49,200 bases of DNA from a virus: the IMG/VR virus record IMGVR_UViG_3300046804_004958, positions 1 through 49,200 of that record; one strand, written 5' to 3'. Below are positions 1 to 8,425 of this stretch, piece after piece (position 1 is the stretch's first letter; each line of letters begins with the position of its first letter). The notes beneath the pieces were generated by a model. The model did no database searches and was not told the origin of the DNA. It was given only the letters and a program-made list of their open reading frames with translations. Position numbers and translations under genes: made by a program.

Positions 1-517
1 AAGGTTCTCAAGGTACTCAAGGACTTCAAGGTTTAAGTAATCAAGGTACTCAAGGCGCTCAAGGCGATCAGGGTACTCAAGGTACTCAGGGTCTTCAAGG
101 TAATCAAGGATCTCAAGGACTTCAAGGACTTCAAGGTTTAAGTAATCAAGGTTCTCAAGGACTTCAAGGACTTCAAGGTTTAAGTAATCAAGGTACTCAG
201 GGTCTTCAAGGCGCTCAAGGCGATCAGGGTACTCAAGGTACTCAGGGAATTCAAGGTACTCAAGGTTTACAAGGTACTCAAGGACTTCAAGGTGCTCAGG
301 GTACTCAAGGAACTCAAGGTCTTCAAGGTCTTCAAGGTCTTCAAGGTCTTCAAGGTGATCAAGGTGTTCAAGGAGCACAAGGTCTTCAGGGAACCCAAGG
401 GGTGCAAGGTACTCAAGGTTTACAAGGTCATCAGGGACTTCAGGGAATTCAAGGTCTTCAAGGAACACAAGGAACACAAGGTACTCAAGGTTTACAAGGA
501 ATCCAAGGTCAAACAGG
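1..517 (+). repeat. Collagen-like Gly-X-Gln coding repeat, block 1
   Basis: Nine-base units of the form ggtNNNcaa encode Gly-X-Gln, with X mostly Leu or Thr and sometimes Asn, Asp, Ala, Ile or Val. GLSNQG interruptions recur in the first 200 bases. Near-identical units make the DNA itself repetitive. Confidence 0.95.
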
Positions 518-2243
518 TCCTGTAGCAGGTTCTGCTTATCAAGTTGTTTATAAGGATGGATCTAATAATCCAACTGGATCTGATAATTTCACATTTGATG
601 GAACTTTATTAAATGTTTATGATTTAAATGTTACAAACAATCTAACAATTGGTGGTACATCAGTCTATATTAACGCTACTGAACTTAGAGTTGAAGATAG
701 AGACATAATTCTTGGATATTCAACAACTACTAACCCAAATGATGATACTGCAAATCACGGTGGTATTGCTATTGCATCTACAGAAGGTTCTCCATTAGTT
801 TCTATAAAATCATCTTCTGATCCACTTCCAGAAACCTACAAGCAAATTATGTGGGTTAAGCAAGGAACTTGGGGTGGACTTGGTACTGATGCTTGGATGT
901 TTAATTATGGTGTTGGAATTGGTTCTACTCATATGTCTGCTGGAACAGTTCTGGCAGTTGGTGGAAATATGGCACTTGATGGCGGTCTTTATGATCGTTA
1001 TGACAGCTTAGGATCTTCTGGATCTATTCTTATTTCCACTGGTGCTGGCGTAAGTTGGACGGATCCTTATGCAGCAGGATTACAAGGATTACAGGGAACT
1101 CAAGGTACTCAAGGTAATCAAGGTTTACAGGGATTACAAGGTACTCAAGGTTTACAGGGAACTCAAGGAATTCAAGGTACTCAAGGTACTCAAGGACTTC
1201 AGGGAGATCAAGGTACTCAAGGTACTCAAGGATTACAAGGTACTCAAGGATTACAAGGTAATCAAGGTACTCAAGGTACTCAAGGTCTTCAAGGACATCA
1301 AGGTACTCAAGGATTACAAGGTACTCAAGGATTACAAGGTACTCAAGGATTACAAGGTAATCAAGGAACTCAAGGTAATCAAGGATTGCAGGGATTACAA
1401 GGTTTAAGTAATCAAGGTTCTCAAGGTATTCAAGGTGCTCAAGGACTTCAAGGTTTAAGTAATCAGGGTGTTCAAGGTCTTCAAGGTCTACAAGGAGGTA
1501 GTCTGCAAGGATTGCAGGGAGCATCAGGATCTGGCGGCAGCGGCGGAGGAGGAGGAGGATTTAATATTGGAATTACAAGTAGTGTTTCTGCAACATTGAT
1601 TGCTATTGGATCAACCGTTCTTACACTTCCTTCAACTGCTGACAAGAGATATATTATTCATTCTATTAATGCTTCAAATATAGCGATTGGAAATACCGAA
1701 GTAAATGTCATCGGTGCTTTTGATATTAATAGTACTGGCGAAAGAAGTTATTTTGCATATAATATTCCAATTCCGACTGGTGCTTCGGTTGAATTGTTGA
1801 AACAACCGATGGTTTTAAATCCATCTGATAGAATTGCAATGAGAGCAACTGATTATAATAGAGATGGAACTGATACTGGAGTACAAGTATACATTTCTTA
1901 TGAACAATCAACGAATACAAACTATTTTGGAGTTGGAGTAGGTTCAGTTTCAATTGCATCAACAAGTCCAACTACAATTTATACAACAACAACTACGGGA
2001 TCAGTTATTCAATCTATTCGTTTAGTAAATCGTACTGATAGTGGAGGATATCCAGTATCTATAGCTGTAACTACCGGATTAAGTACCACATATCTTATAG
2101 ATGATTTGATTGTTCCAAAATATGGAAGTGTTGAGATATTAGATAATCCAAAATCAATTTATGCAAATAATTCAATACAAGTAACTTTGGATCAAACATC
2201 AACAATTGATGTTCAAATATCAGGAATTAAACTTTCAACATAA
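1..2243 (+). CDS. Collagen-like tail fibre/adhesin protein, 5' end outside window
   Basis: The reading frame is open from base 3 to the TAA at 2241-2243, so the gene begins upstream. Domains in order are a Gly-X-Gln collagen-like stretch (to about base 517), a globular part of about 190 residues containing LYDRYDSLGSSGSIL, a second Gly-X-Gln stretch (about 1078-1510), a Gly-rich hinge, and two beta-rich C-terminal modules ending in KLST. The two modules look related to each other (TSSVSATLIAIGSTV and IASTSPTTIYTTTTTG). Similar modules occur in cyanophage fibre proteins, so a virion-surface, host-contacting fibre is likely. Proline is nearly absent from the collagen-like parts, and the Gly-X-Y phase is broken at GLSNQG motifs. 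A GTG at 402 lies inside the repeat and is not a credible start. Confidence 0.85.
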   Translation, partial: GSQGTQGLQGLSNQGTQGAQGDQGTQGTQGLQGNQGSQGLQGLQGLSNQGSQGLQGLQGLSNQGTQGLQGAQGDQGTQGTQGIQGTQGLQGTQGLQGAQGTQGTQGLQGLQGLQGLQGDQGVQGAQGLQGTQGVQGTQGLQGHQGLQGIQGLQGTQGTQGTQGLQGIQGQTGPVAGSAYQVVYKDGSNNPTGSDNFTFDGTLLNVYDLNVTNNLTIGGTSVYINATELRVEDRDIILGYSTTTNPNDDTANHGGIAIASTEGSPLVSIKSSSDPLPETYKQIMWVKQGTWGGLGTDAWMFNYGVGIGSTHMSAGTVLAVGGNMALDGGLYDRYDSLGSSGSILISTGAGVSWTDPYAAGLQGLQGTQGTQGNQGLQGLQGTQGLQGTQGIQGTQGTQGLQGDQGTQGTQGLQGTQGLQGNQGTQGTQGLQGHQGTQGLQGTQGLQGTQGLQGNQGTQGNQGLQGLQGLSNQGSQGIQGAQGLQGLSNQGVQGLQGLQGGSLQGLQGASGSGGSGGGGGGFNIGITSSVSATLIAIGSTVLTLPSTADKRYIIHSINASNIAIGNTEVNVIGAFDINSTGERSYFAYNIPIPTGASVELLKQPMVLNPSDRIAMRATDYNRDGTDTGVQVYISYEQSTNTNYFGVGVGSVSIASTSPTTIYTTTTTGSVIQSIRLVNRTDSGGYPVSIAVTTGLSTTYLIDDLIVPKYGSVEILDNPKSIYANNSIQVTLDQTSTIDVQISGIKLST
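1078..1510 (+). repeat. Collagen-like Gly-X-Gln coding repeat, block 2
   Basis: This is a second run of ggtNNNcaa units in the same gene, separated from the first by a globular domain. It ends with GLSNQG interruptions near 1402 and 1453 before a Gly-rich hinge. Confidence 0.95.
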
Positions 2244-2244
2244 T

Positions 2245-4239
2245 ATGGCAGATACAAGAGGTGTTTTTTCTATACGGTTAGTTAATAAAATAAATGCAAG
2301 AGGTGGATGGGTAGATTTGAATGATGTGTGGATTGGTAATAATCCAACCCCAAATACTGGATACTTTGGTGGTGGCACTACTGGTAGTGTAGTATCAACA
2401 ATGGATAAGTTGACTTATTCATCAGATACGACAGCATTTACTCCTGGTGCTAACTTAAGTGCTGCTCGTTCTTCTATTACTGCAACAGGAAACTCAACAG
2501 CAGGATACTTTGGTGGTGGCACTACTGGTAGTGCAGCATCAAGAATGGATAAGGTTACTTATTCGACAGATACAACAGCATTCACTCCTGGTGCTAATTT
2601 AAGTGCTAGTCGTTATCGTCTTGGAGCAACAGGATCCTTAACAGCAGGATATTTTGGTGGTGGAAATACTCCTTCTCCTTCTTATGTCTCAACAATGGAT
2701 AAGGTCACTTATTCATCTGATACAACAGCAGCAACTCCTAGTGCCAATTTAAGTTCTAATCGTTCTTCTTTTGCTGCAACAGGTAATTCTACTTCAGGGT
2801 ATTTTGGTGGCGGTGCTCCTGGACCGGTATCAAGAATGGATAAGTTGACTTATTCAACTGATACAACTGCATATACTCCTGGTGCTAATTTAAGTTCTGC
2901 CCGTTATGGTTGTGGTGCAACAGGAAATTCTAACTTTGGATACTTTGGTGGTGGCTGGAGTACTACAACAAGAATGGATAAATTAACTTATGCGTCTGAT
3001 ACAACTGCATATACTCCTGGTGCTAATTTAACTTCTGCTCGTTATTTTCTTGCCGCAACAGGATCCTCAACGGCAGGATACTTTGGTGGTGGTATTCCTG
3101 GACCGGTATCAACAATGGATAAGTTGACTTATTCAACTGATACAACTGTTTACACTCCAGGTGCTAATTTAAGTTCTAATCGCAGTCGTCCTGCCGCATC
3201 AAGTGCAAGAGGAAATGCATTTCCACAACCAACTTACAATACTAGATTTAGTAACGGAATGCCAGGGACACCACCAGCAGCAACACCAACTCCAACAACA
3301 TCACCAGGAACATTGCCATCTCCAAACACAGGATACTTTGGTGGTGGGGGTAATACATCAACAATGGATAAGTTAACTTATTCAACCGATACAACATCAG
3401 CAACTCCTGGTGCTAATTTAAGTGCTGGTCGTAACGGTCCTGGTGCAACAGGTTCTTCAACAGCGGGGTACTTTGGTGGTGGTAATAAGAATCCTGGTTA
3501 TGTCTCAACAATGGATAAGGTCACTTATTCATCTGATACAACAGCAGCAACTCCTGGTGCTAATTTAAGTGCTGCTCGTGGTTATCTTGCTGCAACAGGT
3601 TCTTCAACAGCAGGATACTTTGGTGGTGGTAGTCCTGCACCGGTATCAACAATGGATAAGTTAACATATTCAACAGATACAACAGCATTCACTCCTGGTG
3701 CTAATTTAAGTGCCGTTCGTTATATTCTTGCTGCAACAGGATCTTCAACAGCAGGATATTTTGGTGGTGGTTATCCTGGTACAGGATCTTCAGTATCAAC
3801 AATGAATAAGGTCACTTATTCAACCGATACAACAGCGACAACTCCTGGTGCTAATTTAAGTCTTGCTCGCAATCAACTTGCTGCAACAGGTTCTTCAACA
3901 GCAGGATATTTTGGTGGTGGTTGGGCTCCAGGAGCAATATCAACAATGGATAAGTTGACTTATTCAACTGATACAACTTCTGCTCTTCCTTCTAGCGCAA
4001 GTTTGAGTGTTGCTCGTCTTCGTCTTGGTGCAACAGGTAATTCAACAGCAGGGTACTTTGGTGGTGGTGATCCTGGACCAGACTGGAGAATGGATAAGGT
4101 CACTTATTCATCTGATACAACAGCATATACTCCTGGTGCTAATTTAAGTGCTACTCGTAGTAATCTTGCTGCATCAAGTGCCAGAGCAAATGCACTTCCA
4201 CAACCAACTTATTCAGGACAAATACCAAATATCGTATAA
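2245..4239 (+). CDS. GYFGGG-repeat tandem beta-propeller-like protein, paralogue 1
   Basis: The 664-residue protein starts at the ATG just after the upstream stop. This start gives MADTRGVFSIRL, matching MAVNTRGVFSLE and MATDTRGVFALI in the other two paralogues. A short N-terminal tag ending in WVDLNDVWI is followed by six repeats of about 48 residues (GYFGGG, variable loop, STMDKLTYSTDTTA, YTPGANLS, short variable motif, AATGSSTA). A Pro/Thr-rich linker follows (around bases 3220-3320), then six more repeats. Each half ends with AASSAR and ALPQ-like closing residues. I infer two six-bladed propellers with variable loops. Related repeats occur in cyanophage fibre-like proteins, so a virion-exposed adhesin is likely. 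The fold is inferred from repeat count only. Confidence 0.8.
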   Translation: MADTRGVFSIRLVNKINARGGWVDLNDVWIGNNPTPNTGYFGGGTTGSVVSTMDKLTYSSDTTAFTPGANLSAARSSITATGNSTAGYFGGGTTGSAASRMDKVTYSTDTTAFTPGANLSASRYRLGATGSLTAGYFGGGNTPSPSYVSTMDKVTYSSDTTAATPSANLSSNRSSFAATGNSTSGYFGGGAPGPVSRMDKLTYSTDTTAYTPGANLSSARYGCGATGNSNFGYFGGGWSTTTRMDKLTYASDTTAYTPGANLTSARYFLAATGSSTAGYFGGGIPGPVSTMDKLTYSTDTTVYTPGANLSSNRSRPAASSARGNAFPQPTYNTRFSNGMPGTPPAATPTPTTSPGTLPSPNTGYFGGGGNTSTMDKLTYSTDTTSATPGANLSAGRNGPGATGSSTAGYFGGGNKNPGYVSTMDKVTYSSDTTAATPGANLSAARGYLAATGSSTAGYFGGGSPAPVSTMDKLTYSTDTTAFTPGANLSAVRYILAATGSSTAGYFGGGYPGTGSSVSTMNKVTYSTDTTATTPGANLSLARNQLAATGSSTAGYFGGGWAPGAISTMDKLTYSTDTTSALPSSASLSVARLRLGATGNSTAGYFGGGDPGPDWRMDKVTYSSDTTAYTPGANLSATRSNLAASSARANALPQPTYSGQIPNIV

Positions 4240-4243
4240 TTAG

Positions 4244-4260
4244 TGTTATAATAATTAAAA
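4244..4260 (+). promoter_or_regulatory. Extended -10 element downstream of propeller gene 1
   Basis: TGTTATAAT (TG at 4244-4245, TATAAT at 4247-4252) is followed by AATTAAAA. The same 17 bases occur after the other two propeller genes. The distance from the box to the next ATG (4268) is 15 bases, which predicts a very short leader. No good -35 is evident. Confidence 0.55.
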
Positions 4261-4267
4261 ACCTTAT

Positions 4268-4882
4268 ATGAATCGCAATATTATTGTCATTGACGATTTC
4301 CATTCAAATCCAGATGAAGTTCGTCAATTTGCACTTCAACAAGAATATCCAGAACCTTATGATGAATATACTTATCCGGGAAAGAACACAGAAGTTGGAT
4401 ATTACCCTGAAGAACTACATCAAAAGTTTGAAAATATTTTACAATCTAAGTTAACACCATCACAACCCAATGGATATTTTAGATTATCGTTAGAAACAGA
4501 CACATTCCGTCAAGATGTTCATGTAGATCCTTGTTGGGAATGGGGAGCAGTTTGTTATTTAAATACACCAGAACAAGTAATTGATGAGGGTGGTACATCG
4601 TTCTGGATACATAATAAAACCCAAATGGAGTTTTGCCCTTCAAATCAACCTGAGGCAAATCATTTTGGATATTCTGTTCCCAAAGAAGCGTGGTGGACTA
4701 CAGTTTATGGTGAAGGATTGGATCGTTCAAAATGGACACGATACTTTCTCTCACCAATGAAGTATAATCGTCTAGTGATTTTTAATGCTAGACTTTGGCA
4801 TTCTCATAATTATAATTTTGGAACTACATTAGAAAATGGTAGATTGGTTCAATTATTCTTTTTTAATCCAATAGAGTGGTGA
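4268..4882 (+). CDS. DUF6445-type Fe(II)/2-oxoglutarate oxygenase-like protein
   Basis: The 204-residue protein has a plausible metal-binding set: His85 and Asp87 in HVDPCWEWGAVCYL, distal His178 in RLWHSHNYNFG, and Arg192 in NGRLVQLFFF, which would bind the co-substrate carboxylate. This fits the double-stranded beta-helix 2-oxoglutarate oxygenases and resembles the DUF6445 group common in marine phages. The substrate is unknown. It sits directly behind a propeller gene under the shared extended -10 element and one base before a sulfotransferase gene, so it could hydroxylate a virion protein or a glycan. The family call is moderately firm; the substrate is speculation. Confidence 0.7.
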   Translation: MNRNIIVIDDFHSNPDEVRQFALQQEYPEPYDEYTYPGKNTEVGYYPEELHQKFENILQSKLTPSQPNGYFRLSLETDTFRQDVHVDPCWEWGAVCYLNTPEQVIDEGGTSFWIHNKTQMEFCPSNQPEANHFGYSVPKEAWWTTVYGEGLDRSKWTRYFLSPMKYNRLVIFNARLWHSHNYNFGTTLENGRLVQLFFFNPIEW

Positions 4883-4883
4883 T

Positions 4884-5705
4884 ATGAATAAGACTTATTA
4901 TTTTATGGCAGGTCTTCCACGATCTGGTAGCACATTATTGAAAAGTATTCTCAATCAAAATCCACAACTTCATACCGAACCAGTCAGCCCTGTTTTAGAA
5001 TTGACACATTATAATAATCAATATTTTGTTGATAGTGAACAATACCTTGGATATCCAAAACCAAAGTCGGCACATAAAGTGATCTCAAGTATCATTGATG
5101 ACTATTATTTTGATGTAGAAAAACCAATCATTATTGATCATTGTCGTGCTTGGAGTAATAATATTGAAATGATTAAGACTTTTATTACTCCAATTCCAAA
5201 AATTATTTGCCCAGTAAGAAATATAACAGAGATACTAACATCCTTTATTACAATGATAAGACGCAATAATGATCAAGTGTCTTTTGTGGATCAGTATTTG
5301 ATTGAAAATGGTTTATCAATTACTGATGATAACCGATGTGACTATTTAATGAGTAAAGATGGAATTGTAGAGCAAGCACTTTGGGCACAATCACAAGCAT
5401 TTATTCGTGGTGATGATAAGAAATACTTACATATGGTTGAGTATGATGATCTAATCTCAAATCCAAATGAGACCTTAAAGAAGATTTATGACTTTTTAGA
5501 GATTGATTCTTATTCTCATAACTTTGATAGAATTGAGAACACCCATAGAGAAATTGATGATCAATGGTATCTTAAAGATATGCATCATGTTCGGAAGAAA
5601 ATTGAAAAGAAATCAAAGAACCCAGAGGATATATTGAGTTCCTATATTCTAAATAGGTATACGAACCTTGAATACTGGAAGTATTCTAATCATAAGTACT
5701 TTTAA
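4884..5705 (+). CDS. Sulfotransferase family protein
   Basis: The 273-residue protein begins with MNKTYYFMAGLPRSGSTLL, which contains the 5'-phosphosulfate-binding loop of PAPS-dependent sulfotransferases (residues 10-19). A later CPVRNITEILTSF fits the 3'-phosphate-binding region, and MVEYDDLISNPNETLKKIYDFLEI is a typical sulfotransferase C-terminal signature. The reaction would move sulfate from PAPS to a hydroxyl on a glycan or protein. It lies one base after the oxygenase and three bases before the second propeller gene, suggesting co-expression. The acceptor cannot be read from the sequence. Confidence 0.8.
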   Translation: MNKTYYFMAGLPRSGSTLLKSILNQNPQLHTEPVSPVLELTHYNNQYFVDSEQYLGYPKPKSAHKVISSIIDDYYFDVEKPIIIDHCRAWSNNIEMIKTFITPIPKIICPVRNITEILTSFITMIRRNNDQVSFVDQYLIENGLSITDDNRCDYLMSKDGIVEQALWAQSQAFIRGDDKKYLHMVEYDDLISNPNETLKKIYDFLEIDSYSHNFDRIENTHREIDDQWYLKDMHHVRKKIEKKSKNPEDILSSYILNRYTNLEYWKYSNHKYF

Positions 5706-5708
5706 AAG

Positions 5709-7739
5709 ATGGCAGTTAATACACGGGGAGTTTTTAGTCTAGAAAAAATCACAGAAAAAGAAATATTTGATGAATGGGTAAACCTCAATGATGTTTGGAT
5801 TTCTCCATCCCCTGCTGGATATACACCAAATACTGGATACTTTGGTGGTGGCACTACTCCTGTAGTATCAAGAATGGATAAATTAACTTATTCAACTGAT
5901 ACAACAGTATTCACTCCTGGTGCTAATTTAAGTATTGTTCGTTATGCTCATGCTGCAACAGGTAATTCAACAGCAGGATACTTTGGTGGTGGAGGTACTC
6001 CTTCATCAACATCTACAATGGATAAGGTCACTTATTCATCTGATACAACAGCAGCAACTCCTGGTGCTAACTTAAGTGCTGCTCGCCTGGTTCTTACTGC
6101 AACAGGAAACTCAAATGCAGGATATTTTGGTGGTGGTATAACTGTAACCACAATGGATAAGTTAACTTATTCAACCGATACAACCGTTTATACTCCTGGT
6201 GCTAATTTAAGTGATGCTCGTGCTTATCTTGCTGCAACAGGTAATTCAACAGCAGGATACTTTGGTGGTGGTGGTATTCCTGGTCCTGCCTACAAATCAA
6301 CAATGGATAAGTTAACTTATTCAACCGATACAACTGCATATACTCCTGGTGCTAATTTAAGTCCTTCTCGTAGTAATCTTGCTGCAACAGGAAACTCAAC
6401 TAATGGATATTTTGGTGGTGGTTTTTCTCCTGCCGCTAATTTATCTTTAATCAGTAAATTAACTTATTCAACTGATACGACAGTATCAGTTCCTGGTACT
6501 AATTTAAGTCTTGCTCGTCGTGCTCTTGCTGCAACAGGTTCTTCTACTAATGGATACTTTGGTGGTGGTATCGGTCCAGCTCCAGCATCAAGAATGGATA
6601 AATTGACTTATGCAACTGATACAATTGTTTATACTCCTGGTGCTAACTTAAGTGCTTCTCGTTATAGTCTTGCAGCATCAAGCGCAAGAGCAAATGCACT
6701 ACCTGAATTATTTCCAGCACCAGCATCACCAGCAGTAAGATTTAGTGACGGAACACCAGGGACACCACCAGCAGCAACACCAACATCAGTAACTTCACTT
6801 GCATCAGTACCAACACCAAACACAGGATACTTTGGTGGTGGTGAGATTCCTAGTTATTCTTCAACAATGGATAAGTTAACTTATTCAACCGATACGACAA
6901 CAGTAATTCCTGCCGCTGCATTAAGTATTTCCCGCAATGGTCTTGGTGCAACAGGATCCTCAACAGCAGGGTATTTTGGTGGCGGATTTGGTGGAGGTGT
7001 TAACTCATATTCAACAATGGATAAATTGACTTATGCGTCTGATACAACTGCTGCTACTCCTGGTGCTAATTTAAGCTCTGCCCGTAATGTTACAGCAACA
7101 GGAAATTCCACTGCGGGATATTTCGGAGGAGGTATTTTCTTTTCAACAATGGATAAGTTAACTTATTCAACCGATACAACCGTATATACTCCTGGTGCTA
7201 ATTTAAGTTCTTCTCGTGCTTCTTCTGCATCAACAGGTAATTCTACTTCAGGGTACTTTGGTGGTGGTTCCCCTGGTCCTAGCGTGGTATCAACAATGGA
7301 TAAATTAACTTATTCAACTGATACAACCGTATATACTCCTGGTGCTAATTTAAGTGCTGCTCGTTACGATCCTGGTGCAACAGGGAACTCAACTCATGGA
7401 TACTTTGGAGGTGGTATTTTTCCTTCTCCGCTTACTTTTTATTCAAGAATGGATAAATTGACTTATTCAACTGATACAACCGCCTACGCTCCTAGTGCCA
7501 ATTTAAGTTCTAATCGTTCTTCTCTTGCTGCAACAGGTTCTTCAACAGCAGGATATTTTGGTGGCGGTGGTCCCGGTCCAGTATCAAGAATGGATAAATT
7601 AACTTATTCAACTGATACAACTGTTTACACTCCAGGTGCTAATTTAAGTTCTAATCGCAGTCGTCCTGCCGCATCAAGTGCTAGAGCAAATGCACTTCCA
7701 CAACCAACTTATTCAACTCCAGCTCCAAATAACGTATGA
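5709..7739 (+). CDS. GYFGGG-repeat tandem beta-propeller-like protein, paralogue 2
   Basis: The 676-residue protein has the same plan as the one at 2245: a tag MAVNTRGVFSLEK...EWVNLNDVWI, six repeats, a linker containing TPGTPPAATPTS (around 6710-6810), six repeats, and the terminal ALPQPTYSTPAPNNV. Repeat five of the first half is the most divergent (LISKLTYSTDTTVSVPGTNLS), lacking the MDK motif. Variation is concentrated in the loop after GYFGGG (from about 3 residues up to SYSS-like and FPSPLTFYS-length loops) and in the three to four residues after the Arg of LS..R. The final repeat is almost identical at DNA level to the sixth repeat of paralogue 1. It is likely a virion-surface adhesin, presumably late expressed. 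Confidence 0.8.
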   Translation: MAVNTRGVFSLEKITEKEIFDEWVNLNDVWISPSPAGYTPNTGYFGGGTTPVVSRMDKLTYSTDTTVFTPGANLSIVRYAHAATGNSTAGYFGGGGTPSSTSTMDKVTYSSDTTAATPGANLSAARLVLTATGNSNAGYFGGGITVTTMDKLTYSTDTTVYTPGANLSDARAYLAATGNSTAGYFGGGGIPGPAYKSTMDKLTYSTDTTAYTPGANLSPSRSNLAATGNSTNGYFGGGFSPAANLSLISKLTYSTDTTVSVPGTNLSLARRALAATGSSTNGYFGGGIGPAPASRMDKLTYATDTIVYTPGANLSASRYSLAASSARANALPELFPAPASPAVRFSDGTPGTPPAATPTSVTSLASVPTPNTGYFGGGEIPSYSSTMDKLTYSTDTTTVIPAAALSISRNGLGATGSSTAGYFGGGFGGGVNSYSTMDKLTYASDTTAATPGANLSSARNVTATGNSTAGYFGGGIFFSTMDKLTYSTDTTVYTPGANLSSSRASSASTGNSTSGYFGGGSPGPSVVSTMDKLTYSTDTTVYTPGANLSAARYDPGATGNSTHGYFGGGIFPSPLTFYSRMDKLTYSTDTTAYAPSANLSSNRSSLAATGSSTAGYFGGGGPGPVSRMDKLTYSTDTTVYTPGANLSSNRSRPAASSARANALPQPTYSTPAPNNV

Positions 7740-7743
7740 TTTG

Positions 7744-7760
7744 TGTTATAATAATTAAAA
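7744..7760 (+). promoter_or_regulatory. Extended -10 element downstream of propeller gene 2
   Basis: TGTTATAAT with TATAAT at 7747-7752 is followed by AATTAAAA, identical over 17 bases to the element at 4244-4260 and again 15 bases before the next ATG (7768). Confidence 0.55.
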
Positions 7761-7767
7761 ACTTTAT

Positions 7768-8421
7768 ATGAGTATAATGATTGGTCTCCCGTGTAGTGGG
7801 GGAATAGTGAGTGAGAAAACAACACTTGGACTTTTCAATTTAGGAAAAGCATTAGTTCGTGCAAATATAGATCACGGACTTTTAACGCTGACAAATTCTT
7901 CTTTGATCAGTCAGGCAAGATCAAAGATCGCAAGTTTTTTCATCAATAATACGGAGCACGACTATCTTTTCTTTTTGGACAGTGATATTGGATTTAATCC
8001 ACAAGATGTGATAAAATTACTATCATATCAACTTCCAATCGTTTCTGGTGCTTATCCGATGAAGATAATCCCAGAACGATATTGTGTAGAAGTTATTCAA
8101 CCAGAGCAACGACAAGGAGATCTTGTAAAAATTAATGGTAACGGAATGGGATTTGTTCTTATTCATCGTCAAGTTTTTCTTGACATTACAAAACAATATC
8201 CAGGTCTAAAATATATTCCATCCGATTATCATTCAGATACTCCTCATACAGATGCTGAAATGAATAATTCTTATCATTACTTTGCGGAACATAAAACTCA
8301 AAATTCATTTATGTCAGAAGACAAAAGTTTTTTTCATAGAGCACAACAAGTCGGTTATGATATTTGGTTAGACACAACAATTCGTTTAAATCATACTGGT
8401 TATCACATTTATCAAGGATAG
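7768..8421 (+). CDS. GT-A-fold glycosyltransferase-like protein
   Basis: The 217-residue protein has a DYLFFLDSDIGF segment with a DxD-type motif (Asp71, Asp73), which in GT-A glycosyltransferases binds the nucleotide-sugar through a metal ion. The N-terminus IMIGLPCSGG and the later ISGAYPMKIIPERY-like stretch fit a small family of phage and cyanobacterial glycosyltransferases. It follows propeller gene 2 behind the shared extended -10 element and precedes a GT4-FkbM fusion, so the two probably act on the same target. Donor and acceptor are unknown. Confidence 0.65.
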   Translation: MSIMIGLPCSGGIVSEKTTLGLFNLGKALVRANIDHGLLTLTNSSLISQARSKIASFFINNTEHDYLFFLDSDIGFNPQDVIKLLSYQLPIVSGAYPMKIIPERYCVEVIQPEQRQGDLVKINGNGMGFVLIHRQVFLDITKQYPGLKYIPSDYHSDTPHTDAEMNNSYHYFAEHKTQNSFMSEDKSFFHRAQQVGYDIWLDTTIRLNHTGYHIYQG

Positions 8422-8425
8422 TATT

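Noticed and set aside
1030-1524. Long open frames antisense to and out of frame with the collagen-like repeats (also 292-525, 1069-1407, 47737-48306, 48684-48977)
   Set aside because: They arise because the nine-base repeat lacks stop codons in several frames; the products are low-complexity and have no start signals.
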